52,120 nucleotides of DNA from Elusimicrobiota bacterium (GTDB taxonomy: Bacteria; Elusimicrobiota; Elusimicrobia; UBA1565; UBA9628): NCBI GenBank assembly GCA_023249645.1, contig JAHFCF010000019.1, forward strand, positions 1 through 52,120, given 5' to 3'. The notes beneath the pieces are model-generated. The model searched no databases. It was given only the letters and a program-made list of their open reading frames with translations, and had not been told where the DNA came from. Position numbers and translations under genes: made by a program. Of the stretch, positions 1 to 7,020 are shown piece by piece (positions within the stretch are counted from its first letter, which is position 1; each line of letters opens with the position of its first letter).

Positions 1-1
1 C

Positions 2-736
2 AGGCAGGCCCCTTATGTCGTCGAAATCACGCTTTACGGTGCCACGGCTGCTGTTTACGATAAGATCACGCAGCGCCCTGGCTCTTTTAAGAGGGCTCTT
101 GCCAACATCCGCGCGCTCCAAGAGGCCGGGGTCAAGCTCAGGCTCAAGACAGTCTGCCTCAAAGAGAATGCCCATGAATTCGGCAGGATCAAGACGCTCT
201 GCGAAAGCATCACAGGCAAGCCAACGTCCGGGCTGCATGCCTTTGCCTACGACACCACCATCTTTCCGCGCTTGAACGGCGACCTCTCTTCATGCGAGCA
301 CCGGCTTTCCTGGGAAGAGCTGGAAGCAGTGCGTCGCCAGGATCCCGAGGTTTTGCAGGAGCAAAAAGTAAAGCTGGCATCCGGTCTCCCCAAGCCTCCG
401 TCCGATCCCCAACAACTCTACTGCTGCGATACCTGGAAGAACCAGGTTTTCATCGATCCCTACGGCAGGCTCAAATTCTGCATGCACAGCGACAAATACA
501 GCTCTGACCTGCGCCAGGTCCCGCTCAAGACAGCCTTCCGGTCAATGCTCCGATCTGCTGCTCGCGCGAGGATGAAGACGGAGTCCAAGTGCCGGACCTG
601 CGATCTGCGCAGTCTGTGCTTCTTTTGTCCATCATCGTCTCTGAAGGAAACCGGCAACGAGGAAACGCCGTCCCCCTATTTCTGCGACTTGGCCAAAAAA
701 ACAGCCCAAGCTATGAGGCGCCATGCGCATCGCTGA
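2..736 (+). CDS. Radical SAM/SPASM protein, 5'-truncated
   Basis: The reading frame is open from the window edge, so the N-terminus and the CxxxCxxC cluster lie upstream. The visible part begins with the second half of a radical SAM barrel (VVEITLYGAT, then a YDKITQRPGSF segment typical of peptide-modifying PqqE/anSME-like enzymes). It ends in a SPASM domain: a Cys-Cys pair (YCCDTW), FIDPYGRLKFC, then CRTCDLRSLCFFC and a last Cys in YFCDLA. Such enzymes use auxiliary Fe-S clusters to modify ribosomal peptides. The stop overlaps the start of the next radical SAM gene by 14 bases. With the neighbouring kinase-like protein, exporter and nucleotidyltransferase this suggests a RiPP-type cluster. 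The substrate is unknown and no precursor peptide is visible. Confidence 0.85.
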   Translation, partial: RQAPYVVEITLYGATAAVYDKITQRPGSFKRALANIRALQEAGVKLRLKTVCLKENAHEFGRIKTLCESITGKPTSGLHAFAYDTTIFPRLNGDLSSCEHRLSWEELEAVRRQDPEVLQEQKVKLASGLPKPPSDPQQLYCCDTWKNQVFIDPYGRLKFCMHSDKYSSDLRQVPLKTAFRSMLRSAARARMKTESKCRTCDLRSLCFFCPSSSLKETGNEETPSPYFCDLAKKTAQAMRRHAHR

Positions 737-1559
737 CACCGAGACTTTGGGCGCGGCGCTCTCAGCCAGTGCCCGGAAGTCTCAGAGCCCGCTGCGTGTG
801 ATGGTCGAGCTCACCTACGACTGCAATTTCCGTTGTTCGCACTGCTATGTGCCGCGCTCCCATGTCGAAGAATATCGTCAGCGCGAGCTTTCCACGCGCC
901 GGGTCTTCGCTCTGCTCAAAGCTTTGCGGGAGATGGGCTGTTTCTATCTGGGCTTCACCGGCGGAGAGCCGCTCATGCACCCGGATTTTCTGGCCATCGT
1001 GCGCCGCGCCCAAGAGCTGGGCTTCGCTGTGATGGTCAACACCAACGGCTCCTTGATCACCGCGAAGATGGCCGACTCTCTCGGCCGTCTCGCTTTGAAC
1101 AAGGTCGACATCACCATCCCGGCCATCAGCAAGTCTGCTTTCGGCAAAGTTACGGGCAGGCCGGACCTGCATGCCAGATTCTTTCAAGGCATCCGGCTTT
1201 TGAAGAGTCGGGGAGTGAGGCTGGGATTTAAGACCTGCATCCTGCCATCCAGCAGAAAGGAATTGCCGCGCATCCGCGCCTTCGCGCGTTCCTGCCATGC
1301 GCAATTGCGGATTTCCGATGAGATCCTCCCCCAGTTCGGCGCTCGGATCAGCCGGCCTTCGCGCAGGCCCGGTCCGTCATGCGGCGCTGGTCTGACCCAG
1401 GCCGCGATCACGCCGGCGGGCGAACTCAAATTCTGCGTGGCCGTGGACAGCCCCAAATGGAAGATCCGCGATGCGAAAAGCCTTCAGCGGCTTTGGAAGA
1501 AGTTGGGACAGGCAGCCTCGCCACACCATATGGCGCGATTATGCCCGGAAAGGGAATGA
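723..1559 (+). CDS. Radical SAM/SPASM protein, probably frameshifted near its C-terminus
   Basis: This 278-residue radical SAM protein has the 4Fe-4S motif Cys34-x3-Cys38-x2-Cys41 (CNFRCSHC) and the glycine-rich SAM motif TGGEPLMHP. The C-terminal third has only part of a SPASM domain (SCGAG, then GELKFC). The called frame ends in ...HHMARLCPERE. The +1 frame over the same bases reads WRDYARKGNEAIAGDSCGNC and stops at 1609-1611; that looks like the missing SPASM tail. A frameshift around 1515-1535 (true or sequencing error) is therefore likely, and the original gene probably ran to 1611. The start overlaps the previous gene, so the two are probably translationally coupled. Role inferred: RiPP maturation. 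Confidence 0.8.
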   Translation: MRIADTETLGAALSASARKSQSPLRVMVELTYDCNFRCSHCYVPRSHVEEYRQRELSTRRVFALLKALREMGCFYLGFTGGEPLMHPDFLAIVRRAQELGFAVMVNTNGSLITAKMADSLGRLALNKVDITIPAISKSAFGKVTGRPDLHARFFQGIRLLKSRGVRLGFKTCILPSSRKELPRIRAFARSCHAQLRISDEILPQFGARISRPSRRPGPSCGAGLTQAAITPAGELKFCVAVDSPKWKIRDAKSLQRLWKKLGQAASPHHMARLCPERE

Positions 1560-1584
1560 GGCGATTGCGGGCGATTCCTGCGGC

Positions 1585-1639
1585 AACTGTGGTCGACCAC
1601 AGTTCGGTTAAGTCAGCGACTGTGTCCGGACACAGTCGC
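1585..1639. repeat. Two loopless palindromes (AACT..AGTT family)
   Basis: Palindrome one is 20 bp perfect at 1585-1604 (arm AACTGTGGTC). Palindrome two is 24 bp perfect at 1616-1639 (arm GCGACTGTGTCC). There is no loop in either. They lie at the junction between the second radical SAM gene and the HprK-like gene. They are coding only if the HprK-like protein starts at ATG 1556, and the first one directly follows the SCGNC codons of the shifted radical SAM frame. They belong to a family seen at four other places in this window. Confidence 0.9.
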
Positions 1640-1645
1640 CAATCG

Positions 1646-2569
1646 TTGCAAAAAGAATTGTCCAGATACGCTTGCGACCTCGGCATCGGGGGGTTGCGCA
1701 TCCGATTCCAGAGCCGATTCAAGCCCAGGCGCTTGTTCGACAAGCGCCTGGAGGGCTTTGTCCTGAAAACCGCGGGCAAGCCGGATATCTTGATCCAAGT
1801 CGAGGTCGCGGCCCAGCTTCCTCCTCGCAGAAAAGCCCCGCGATTCACCACCATCCATCCTCAGGACCATGAGGAAAATTGGTGCGTAGCGCCCACGACA
1901 AACGGATGGCGCTACGACTGCGGTCTGGAGAACCGGGAACATGCCGTTTTTCTCAATCGTTCCTTGGACCGTGGCCGCGCTCTGATGCTGGCCAAGAAAG
2001 AGGGCGGCTTCATCTGGGACCTCAACGACCTGGTCTATGATTTCCTGCAGGTGCTTCTCATCTGGCGTCTGGTCAAGCGAGGCGAGGGGCTCATCGCGCA
2101 CGCCGCCGCGGTGCGGGACACGGATGGTCGGGGTTATCTGTTCGCGGGAAAATCCGGCGCCGGCAAGAGCACCACCGCGCGGCTGTGGCACAAGAACACC
2201 CGAGCCGACATCCTTAACGACGACCGTGTTCTTTTGCTCAAAAAGGGCCGCAGGTTTCTCATGTATAACCCGCCCTGGCACGGGGAGATGGGAGCGTATC
2301 TGTCACCCTACCACAAGCCGGTCAGGCTCGACAGGATATTCTTCCTGCGCCATGGGAAGAGGAACGTCTGCGAACCCCTCGGTTTTGAGAAAGCTTTCCG
2401 ACGGCTTTATCCGGCGGTGTTCCCGGTCTTCTGGGACGTCGAGGCCTTGAAGAACCTCGTGAGCCTTTGCGGCCAGGTCCTCCAGGCTTCGACGGCTTGC
2501 GATCTTTCGTTCGTGAAAAATCGCAAGGTCATCGGCTTCGTCCGACAGAAGGGCCGGTCTGGGACATGA
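1646..2569 (+). CDS. HPr kinase/phosphorylase-related P-loop protein
   Basis: About 307 residues, with a Walker A loop GKSGAGKSTTARLW near residue 168 and an ILNDDR segment after it, as in HprK-like ATPases that accompany radical SAM, lasso-peptide and PqqD-type clusters. Family members are thought to phosphorylate or otherwise activate a peptide or carrier, but the role is not settled. The start is uncertain. ATG 1556 overlaps the previous stop as ATGA, like the other junctions of this operon, but would put two palindromes into the first 30 codons. Family-like sequence begins only around RYACDLGIGGLRIRF, so I prefer TTG 1646. The downstream gene starts at 2566 with an ATGA overlap. Confidence 0.75.
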   Translation: MQKELSRYACDLGIGGLRIRFQSRFKPRRLFDKRLEGFVLKTAGKPDILIQVEVAAQLPPRRKAPRFTTIHPQDHEENWCVAPTTNGWRYDCGLENREHAVFLNRSLDRGRALMLAKKEGGFIWDLNDLVYDFLQVLLIWRLVKRGEGLIAHAAAVRDTDGRGYLFAGKSGAGKSTTARLWHKNTRADILNDDRVLLLKKGRRFLMYNPPWHGEMGAYLSPYHKPVRLDRIFFLRHGKRNVCEPLGFEKAFRRLYPAVFPVFWDVEALKNLVSLCGQVLQASTACDLSFVKNRKVIGFVRQKGRSGT

Positions 2570-3561
2570 AGGAAGCTCCGTATAAGAAGTTCTCTTTGGG
2601 GACTCATGTGGCGGGGATGCGGTCAGGCCGGCCGAGCGTCTGCCATTTCGAGCTGACCTTCCGCTGCGGGCTCGACTGCGAGCACTGCCTGACCTCCTGC
2701 TATGACACGCCCGAGTGCGCGTCGCGGGAGCTCTCCACGCGCCAGGTCCTGGGCCTTCTCGACAAGATCCGCGCCGGCGGAGTGCTCTGGCTCTGCCTGA
2801 GCGGTGGGGATCCCTTGGAGCGGCAGGATTTCCCCGAGATCTACGCTCATGCCAAATCCAAGGGCTTCATCGTCACGATCTTCACCAGCGGCGTGAGGTT
2901 GGCGGAGCATGTGGCGCTCTTCAAGCGCCTGCCGCCTTTCTCCATCGAGATGACTCTCAATGCCGTGGACCGGCGACTGTATGAGAAGATCACCGGGACC
3001 CAGGGCGCTTTTGAGAAAGTGATGTCCGGTATTCGACGAGCACGAGCCGCCAAGCTGCCGCTCAAGCTCAAGGCCCAGATCACTGCTTCCAATCTGGCGC
3101 ATCTTGCGGCGCTTGAGAGCTTTGCCCGGAAGATCGGCGCGCGCTTCGCTCCAGCCTACAAGCTCTATGCCCGGCTAGATGGGGACGCGGCTCCCTGCCG
3201 ATTGCGCGTGCCGCCCAAGCTCCTTGCCAGTGCGCAGGCTGTTCGTCATCCCCGGGCCTCTGCGTCTCCCTTTTTCTGCGCCGCTCTTTCAGGAGACGGC
3301 TTCAGGCTCGATCCCTCTGGCAACCTCTATGCCTGCGAGCTCATCCGAGAGGCGCGCATCAGTCTGCGAGATCATTCACTGGGAAATGCCATCAAGCTGG
3401 CTCAGGCTTCTCTTGAAAAAATGAAGTTCACTTCGCGCTCCCGATGCCGCGCCTGCGACTCTCTGTCGGATTGCGGCTGGTGTCCGGGCCAGGCTTACTT
3501 GGAGAAAGGCGACGCCACGGCGCCTCTGGAATATTATTGCCGCGCGGCGCATCAGTCATGA
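2566..3561 (+). CDS. Radical SAM/SPASM peptide-modifying protein
   Basis: This 331-residue protein has the radical SAM cluster Cys34-x3-Cys38-x2-Cys41 (CGLDCEHC), the SAM-binding LSGGDPLER segment, and a full SPASM region. The SPASM region comprises FFCAAL, a DPSGNLYACE strand, then CRACDSLSDCGWCPG and a final Cys in YYCRAA. ATG 2566 overlaps the previous stop (ATGA), and its own stop overlaps the next ATG in the same way. An upstream in-frame ATG at 2467 would overlap the previous gene by 100 bases and adds no family-like sequence, so I rejected it. The protein probably installs a crosslink or epimerises residues in an unidentified precursor peptide. Confidence 0.88.
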   Translation: MKEAPYKKFSLGTHVAGMRSGRPSVCHFELTFRCGLDCEHCLTSCYDTPECASRELSTRQVLGLLDKIRAGGVLWLCLSGGDPLERQDFPEIYAHAKSKGFIVTIFTSGVRLAEHVALFKRLPPFSIEMTLNAVDRRLYEKITGTQGAFEKVMSGIRRARAAKLPLKLKAQITASNLAHLAALESFARKIGARFAPAYKLYARLDGDAAPCRLRVPPKLLASAQAVRHPRASASPFFCAALSGDGFRLDPSGNLYACELIREARISLRDHSLGNAIKLAQASLEKMKFTSRSRCRACDSLSDCGWCPGQAYLEKGDATAPLEYYCRAAHQS

Positions 3562-5267
3562 AAGACGCTTCGCTGCTGGTGATGAAATATCTGCGTTTTT
3601 TCTCCAGGCATCTGCGCTCGGCCGTTGCCTTGCCTGTCTTGACCGGACTTCTGGCCCTGGCTGACGCGGCCAAGCCGTATCTGACCGGCCTGGCCGTGGA
3701 TAATTTTTCAAAGGGGAATTTTACTTCCGCTTTTTATGCACTCATCGCGGTCCTGGCTCTTTTGTTCATCGTGGCCGATATTTTTTCAGCGCTCAAGAGG
3801 TTCCTGGAAAAGAAGCTGGCCGTGAAGCTGCAGCTCGACCTCTCGCGCCAGGCCTTCCGAGCCATCTATGCCCGCCCCTACGCCGAGCTGAGCGGCCAGT
3901 CCCCTGGGGCGAGCTTCTTTGCGGTCAGTCAGGACGTGGAGCGGGTCACGGCCTTCTTCTCCGACATCCTCTTTCAGCTTCTCTACCTTCTGCCGCGCAT
4001 CGTCATGAGCATCGCTCTGGTCTTCGTTCTGAGCCGCAAGACCGCGATCTTCGCTCTGGTGTTGCTGCCTCCGCTGTTCATCCCGCAGAGGCTTCTGCGT
4101 TCGCGCATGCGCAAGATCTGGGAGCACCTGCTCGACACCTCGCAGGATTTCTACTCCAGGGCCGAGGAGCTCCTCTCTCATGTCTACCTGGTCAAGATGT
4201 TCTCCAAGGAACGCACCGCCCTCAGGCGCTTCTGCGGCTGGCGCATCGCGGCGTTCAGGGCAGAGCTCGGGGGCTTGAAGATCGATCTTTGGCAGTCAGC
4301 CGGCTCACGAGGGTTGGAACTCGCGATCCTCGGCGCAGTCTTCTTCTACAGCGTGCATCTGATCAGGCTGGGACAGCTCAGCGCCGGCGCCTTGACCGCG
4401 ATCATGATTTATTTCTTCCAGCTCTCCGGCTTGGCCTCTACTTTGGCGGACCTGATCCCGGCTTCCGGCCTGGGACTGCTCTCAGGCCGCAGGCTGGCGT
4501 GGATCTTCGAGCCTGTGTCCCCCTCTGTCGCGGCGGGTGGAGAGGCTGACTTGAAGTCTGGGGATATTGTTTTTAACGAGGCTTCTTTTTTCTACGAGGC
4601 GGGAAAGCCGATATTGGACAAGGTCTCCTTCCGATTCGAAGAGGGACAGCACACGGCCCTGGTGGGCCGCTCCGGCTGCGGAAAGACCACCATCTTCAAT
4701 CTGCTCCTGCGGCTCTATGAGGTCCACGGCGGGACGATGACAATTGCAGGGCTCGATATTTCTGGACTTGAGCCGCAGATTCTGAGAGGCAGGCTGGCCT
4801 TGGCTCCCCAGGAGCCCCATGTATGGAACGATACGGTCAGAAACAATCTGCTCTTCGCCGATCCGCATGCGCAGGAGGCGCTGATCCAGGAGGCGGCAGA
4901 GATCACCGGCCTCGATGCGGTGGTCCGTGATCTTCCGCAGCGTTGGGACACGGTCGTCGGTGACAATGCGGCGCGGCTCTCCGTCGGTCAGAAGCAGCGT
5001 CTGGCCATCGCCCGGGCCTTGGTGCGAGATCCCTGGATCCTGCTGCTGGACGAGGCCACGGCTTCCTTGGACCCGGACAGCGAGATGAAGATCTTCGCGG
5101 CCCTGCGCGAGCGCCGCCCCCGCACGACCGTGATCTCGGCCACGCATCGGCTCTCAGCCATCCTCAGGGCGGACGCCATCGTCTTCTTCCGTTCCCCGGA
5201 TCAGATCGACTCGGCATTGACGCCGGCTCAGTTCCAGACACTCGGATTCTCCGGCGCCACGGTCTGA
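3558..5267 (+). CDS. ABC transporter, fused membrane and ATPase domains (exporter type)
   Basis: A 569-residue half-transporter. The N-terminal half carries about six hydrophobic segments of the exporter fold. The C-terminal ATPase has Walker A GRSGCGKTT (about residue 370), the Q-loop region PQEPHVWND, the signature LSVGQKQRLAIARAL and Walker B LLLDEATASLD, followed by the SATHRL switch His. There is no N-terminal C39 peptidase domain. ATG 3558 overlaps the previous stop by ATGA. A longer in-frame ORF from 3444 lies inside the radical SAM gene and was not used. From its position it probably exports the product of the modification cluster, after removal of a leader by an enzyme not in this window. 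Confidence 0.88.
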   Translation: MKDASLLVMKYLRFFSRHLRSAVALPVLTGLLALADAAKPYLTGLAVDNFSKGNFTSAFYALIAVLALLFIVADIFSALKRFLEKKLAVKLQLDLSRQAFRAIYARPYAELSGQSPGASFFAVSQDVERVTAFFSDILFQLLYLLPRIVMSIALVFVLSRKTAIFALVLLPPLFIPQRLLRSRMRKIWEHLLDTSQDFYSRAEELLSHVYLVKMFSKERTALRRFCGWRIAAFRAELGGLKIDLWQSAGSRGLELAILGAVFFYSVHLIRLGQLSAGALTAIMIYFFQLSGLASTLADLIPASGLGLLSGRRLAWIFEPVSPSVAAGGEADLKSGDIVFNEASFFYEAGKPILDKVSFRFEEGQHTALVGRSGCGKTTIFNLLLRLYEVHGGTMTIAGLDISGLEPQILRGRLALAPQEPHVWNDTVRNNLLFADPHAQEALIQEAAEITGLDAVVRDLPQRWDTVVGDNAARLSVGQKQRLAIARALVRDPWILLLDEATASLDPDSEMKIFAALRERRPRTTVISATHRLSAILRADAIVFFRSPDQIDSALTPAQFQTLGFSGATV

Positions 5268-5272
5268 CCCTC

Positions 5273-6169
5273 ATGGAGACGCGCAACGATCCCGGCTATT
5301 TCACCGCGGCCAAGAATGTCGTGATGCTCGCGGCTTTAGATGAGATCCTCATCGAGGCGCGAAAGAAAGGCGTTGAGATCATGCTCTTGAAGGGCGCGGC
5401 GCTCATCGCTTCGGGCGTGTTCAAGCCGGGCGAGCGGGATTTCTGCGACTTGGACCTGCTGGTCCGGGAGCCTGATTATGACCGCTGCGAAGAGATGCTG
5501 TCGTCGTTGGGCTATCAAAGGAGTCTCGGCGCTCAGGATGAGTTCGCCCGAGGCCCTTCAGGTCCTGCCGGTCTGGCCGCTGCCGTGGACTTGCACCACC
5601 AGGTCTTCCAATTCGCCCCAGTGCTCGTTGAGTATCCTGGCCTGATCTGGGAATCCTCCGCCTCCCTCTCCTTCGGCTCCGAGAAAGTCCGCGTGCCCTC
5701 GCCCGAATGGCTGGTCCTGACAGCGATCGCCAACTCCATGCTCCATGACGGCTGCCTCTCGTCGCGCGCGATCCATGATGTGTCAAAAATCGCTGCTGTC
5801 CTTCCTCTGGATTGGGGACGCGTGCTGGATCTCAGTGCACGGCTGAGACTCAACGTGCTCTTGCAAGCGGCGCTTGCGAATCTGCCGCTCAGCGGTCTGC
5901 CGGAAATCAAGCTTTCCGCGCGCGAATCCATCGTGGAGGGATTGTTCCTCGCGGCCGCCGCCCAGCGCGCGCCGAACAAAAGGCTTCAGTTCCTGCTTCC
6001 GCCGGCCTTGGATCTTTCCAATCTGAAGGGGCGGATCTTCCCCGACCAGGATTTCTTCAAGGCGCGCGGTTTGAAGGGCACCTGGGCCGAGCGCATCCGA
6101 AGACCTCTGCACTTGGCTCAGAGCTTTTTGAATAGCTATACTCTCAACAGAGGCAAGCGCCATGGCTAA
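5273..6169 (+). CDS. Nucleotidyltransferase-like protein of the PF14907 type
   Basis: A 298-residue protein. The segment IMLLKGAALIASG followed by RDFCDLDLLV is the signature region of the uncharacterised nucleotidyltransferase family often found in RiPP and surface-polymer clusters, with the Asp-x-Asp (DLDLLV) as likely metal ligands. It starts five bases after the ABC transporter stop and overlaps the following receiver protein by eight bases, so it belongs to the same operon. Family members have been suggested to transfer a nucleotide to a peptide or tRNA-like partner, but its substrate here is unknown. Confidence 0.75.
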   Translation: METRNDPGYFTAAKNVVMLAALDEILIEARKKGVEIMLLKGAALIASGVFKPGERDFCDLDLLVREPDYDRCEEMLSSLGYQRSLGAQDEFARGPSGPAGLAAAVDLHHQVFQFAPVLVEYPGLIWESSASLSFGSEKVRVPSPEWLVLTAIANSMLHDGCLSSRAIHDVSKIAAVLPLDWGRVLDLSARLRLNVLLQAALANLPLSGLPEIKLSARESIVEGLFLAAAAQRAPNKRLQFLLPPALDLSNLKGRIFPDQDFFKARGLKGTWAERIRRPLHLAQSFLNSYTLNRGKRHG

Positions 6170-6923
6170 ACTCCTGCTGATCGATGATGAGGGCGTGCTG
6201 CGCGACGCGCTGAAAACGGTTTTGGTTCAGAAGGGACACGAGGTTTCCGTGGCCGCCAACGGTCCCGAGGGCCTGGCCCTGATAAAAAGGGAGATACCGG
6301 ATCTCATCGTCTTGGACAAGGGCCTTCCCGGCATGACCGGCTCCGAGGTTTTGCGGGAGATCCGCAAGCTCAGCCGGGAGGTGCGCGTCATCGTGCTCAC
6401 CGGCTACCTGGACGCGGAGAGCGAACGGGAATACCACGCCTTGGGCATCAGCGAGTTCCTCTCCAAGACCATCTCCCTGGATTCGCTTTTGAAGGTCATC
6501 GGGCGCGAGCTGGCGAACATGATGATCGGCGTCCCCGCGTCCACGCCGCCGCCCGCGGCCAAGATCCTGGTCGTGGATGACGATCCGAACATCCAATCGG
6601 TCCTGCGGACCTTCTTGCAATCTAAGGGCTTTCAGATCGAGAGCGCGTTCAACGGCCAGGAGGCCTTGGGGATCCTGGAGAGATTCCATCCCCAGCTCGT
6701 CCTCATGGATATCCATATGCCCGTGATGAACGGCATCGAAACCCTCCAAAGGATCAAGCAGTCCTCCCACCAGACAGCCGTGATGATGATCTCGGCCAAT
6801 AAGGACAAGGAGAGCATGCGCCGATGCATGGAGTTGGGGGCATGCGATTTTTTCCTCAAACCCTTCAATCTTGAGTATCTGCATCTGAGCGTTTGGACCA
6901 AGATCGTCGTTGCCCTGATCTGA
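6162..6923 (+). CDS. Tandem receiver (REC-REC) response-regulator protein
   Basis: This 253-residue protein consists of two phosphoreceiver domains and nothing else. Domain one (residues 1-120) has acidic Asp8-Asp9, phospho-acceptor Asp52 (IVLDKGLPG), a Thr in VLTGYL and Lys in FLSKT. Domain two has VVDDDP, the acceptor in VLMDIHMP, a Ser in MMISANKD and Lys in FLKPF. No output domain follows. It could act as a phosphorelay intermediate or by protein-protein contact. No histidine kinase is nearby. It is the last gene of the first operon and overlaps the nucleotidyltransferase gene by eight bases. Confidence 0.88.
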   Translation: MAKLLLIDDEGVLRDALKTVLVQKGHEVSVAANGPEGLALIKREIPDLIVLDKGLPGMTGSEVLREIRKLSREVRVIVLTGYLDAESEREYHALGISEFLSKTISLDSLLKVIGRELANMMIGVPASTPPPAAKILVVDDDPNIQSVLRTFLQSKGFQIESAFNGQEALGILERFHPQLVLMDIHMPVMNGIETLQRIKQSSHQTAVMMISANKDKESMRRCMELGACDFFLKPFNLEYLHLSVWTKIVVALI

Positions 6924-6942
6924 CCTGCGCAGCGCAGCTTTT

Positions 6943-6985
6943 GACTTATAAAATATCTATATAAAATAATCATAATTTATAAGTC
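6943..6985. promoter_or_regulatory. AT-rich inverted repeat upstream of shc promoter
   Basis: Perfect 10-bp arms GACTTATAAA (6943-6952) and TTTATAAGTC (6976-6985) flank a 23-bp A/T-only-like spacer. The right arm ends exactly where the -35 box of shc begins. The stretch 6941-6990 is very AT-rich in an otherwise GC-rich sequence. It may be an operator or an UP-like element; both are inferences. Confidence 0.5.
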
Positions 6986-7014
6986 TTGAATCCTTCGTTC
7001 CCATCTAGTATAAT
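6986..7014 (+). promoter_or_regulatory. Sigma-70-type promoter of the hopanoid operon
   Basis: The -35 box TTGAAT (6986-6991), a 17-bp spacer and the perfect -10 box TATAAT (7009-7014) match the consensus. The GTG start codon at 7021 lies only six bases beyond the -10 box, so the transcript would begin at or next to the start codon. Confidence 0.8.
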
Positions 7015-7020
7015 ACCTGA

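Noticed and set aside
6925-6942. Terminator after the double-receiver gene
   Set aside because: CTGCGCAGCGCAG followed by CTTTT has too short a stem (about 5 bp) and weak T-run to call with confidence.
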